From Microbacterium proteolyticum (lineage in GTDB: Bacteria; Actinomycetota; Actinomycetes; Actinomycetales; Microbacteriaceae): a DNA stretch of 64,000 nucleotides. Within the stretch, counting starts at the first letter, position 1, and the number at the start of each line of letters is the position of its first letter. The stretch lies in NCBI RefSeq assembly GCF_014192415.1, contig NZ_JACHXY010000003.1:308227-372226 (forward strand), given 5' to 3'. Below are positions 63,787 through 64,000 of the stretch, in pieces. The notes beneath the pieces are model-generated. The model was not told the origin of the DNA and ran no database searches. It worked only from the letters and a program-made list of their open reading frames with translations. The translations under genes were made by a program, and so were the position numbers.

Positions 63787-64000
63787 ATGGACACTCCCGC
63801 CGACCGACTCCCCGGAGCCGACGAAGAGAACATCATCCCCGAGTCCGAGGGGCTCGCCGCCGACGTTCCCGCGGGGGCCGCGGGAGCCGACACGGGTGCT
63901 GTCGGCGCCGCCGAGATCGATGCCGACGACGAGGCACGCATCCAGAACGTCTCGAGCCAGAACGACCTGCCCGGTGTCGGCACGCGCGCAGCCGACGGCC
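63787..64000 (+). CDS. Acidic hypothetical protein (partial, runs off the window)
   Basis: ATG with GGAGGA 6 bases upstream. The 71 visible residues contain about 16 acidic against 3 basic residues and are rich in Ala and Gly (MDTPADRLPGADEENIIPES...); no signal peptide. The frame stays open to the end of the window. It resembles in composition, not in sequence, the acidic protein at 60076-60435. Function unknown. Confidence 0.65.
   Translation, partial: MDTPADRLPGADEENIIPESEGLAADVPAGAAGADTGAVGAAEIDADDEARIQNVSSQNDLPGVGTRAADG

Overview
The window is about 64 kb of very GC-rich chromosomal DNA. GTG starts are frequent, stops and starts often overlap as GTGA or TGATG, and the encoded proteins look like those of high-GC Actinobacteria. 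The gene set (malate:quinone oxidoreductase, a PASTA penicillin-binding protein, lysC-asd with thrE nearby, a DasR-type regulator with a dre-like site, an LAxTG surface protein, both CIRCE-like and HAIR-like sites) fits a free-living member of the Microbacteriaceae, most like Microbacterium. This placement is an inference from gene content; no phylogenetic test was possible. I see no prophage, insertion sequence or CRISPR array.

Layout. 1-5.9 kb: end of a PASTA penicillin-binding protein gene, a metallophosphoesterase, a secreted LASTG surface protein, tRNA-Pro, a HAD-IIB phosphatase, a siderophore-interacting reductase and its FadR-type regulator. 6-17.5 kb: galE, tdk, mqo, asd, lysC, thrE, recR and dnaX. 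17.8-30.5 kb: sugar phosphorolysis (GH65 phosphorylase and beta-phosphoglucomutase), an N-acetylglucosamine operon (crr-nagE-nagB-nagA) under a divergent DasR-like regulator, the pta-ackA acetate pathway, a NudK-like hydrolase and the SRP RNA gene. 31-39.6 kb: a mannoside locus with a GH38 alpha-mannosidase, a sugar ABC importer, a ROK repressor and a ROK kinase. 39.8-44.4 kb: MoxR-DUF58-transglutaminase operon, then tRNA-Ser. 44.6-54.4 kb: accessory genes (NUDIX, GNAT with MerR, SulP permease, AraC and MarR regulators, an esterase, a glycosyltransferase, an MFS transporter and small unknown proteins).

54.5-59.1 kb holds the most distinctive block: an NTF2-like protein diverges from a type III polyketide synthase-methyltransferase-flavin monooxygenase operon, with a 26-bp perfect palindrome between them, and a UbiA prenyltransferase converges on the operon. 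It resembles the Streptomyces srsABC phenolic-lipid operon with a prenyltransferase added. 59.2-64 kb looks like a stress region: an Hsp20 gene behind overlapping CIRCE-like and HAIR-like sites, two very acidic proteins, an SQR-like flavoprotein that lacks one redox cysteine, an SRPBCC protein and an aldo/keto reductase.

Two patterns run through the whole window. Several genes have a TANNNT -10-like box (often exactly TAGGCT) only 5-8 bases before the start codon, which suggests leaderless mRNAs. Five gaps between co-directional genes carry long inverted repeats with no U-tract.
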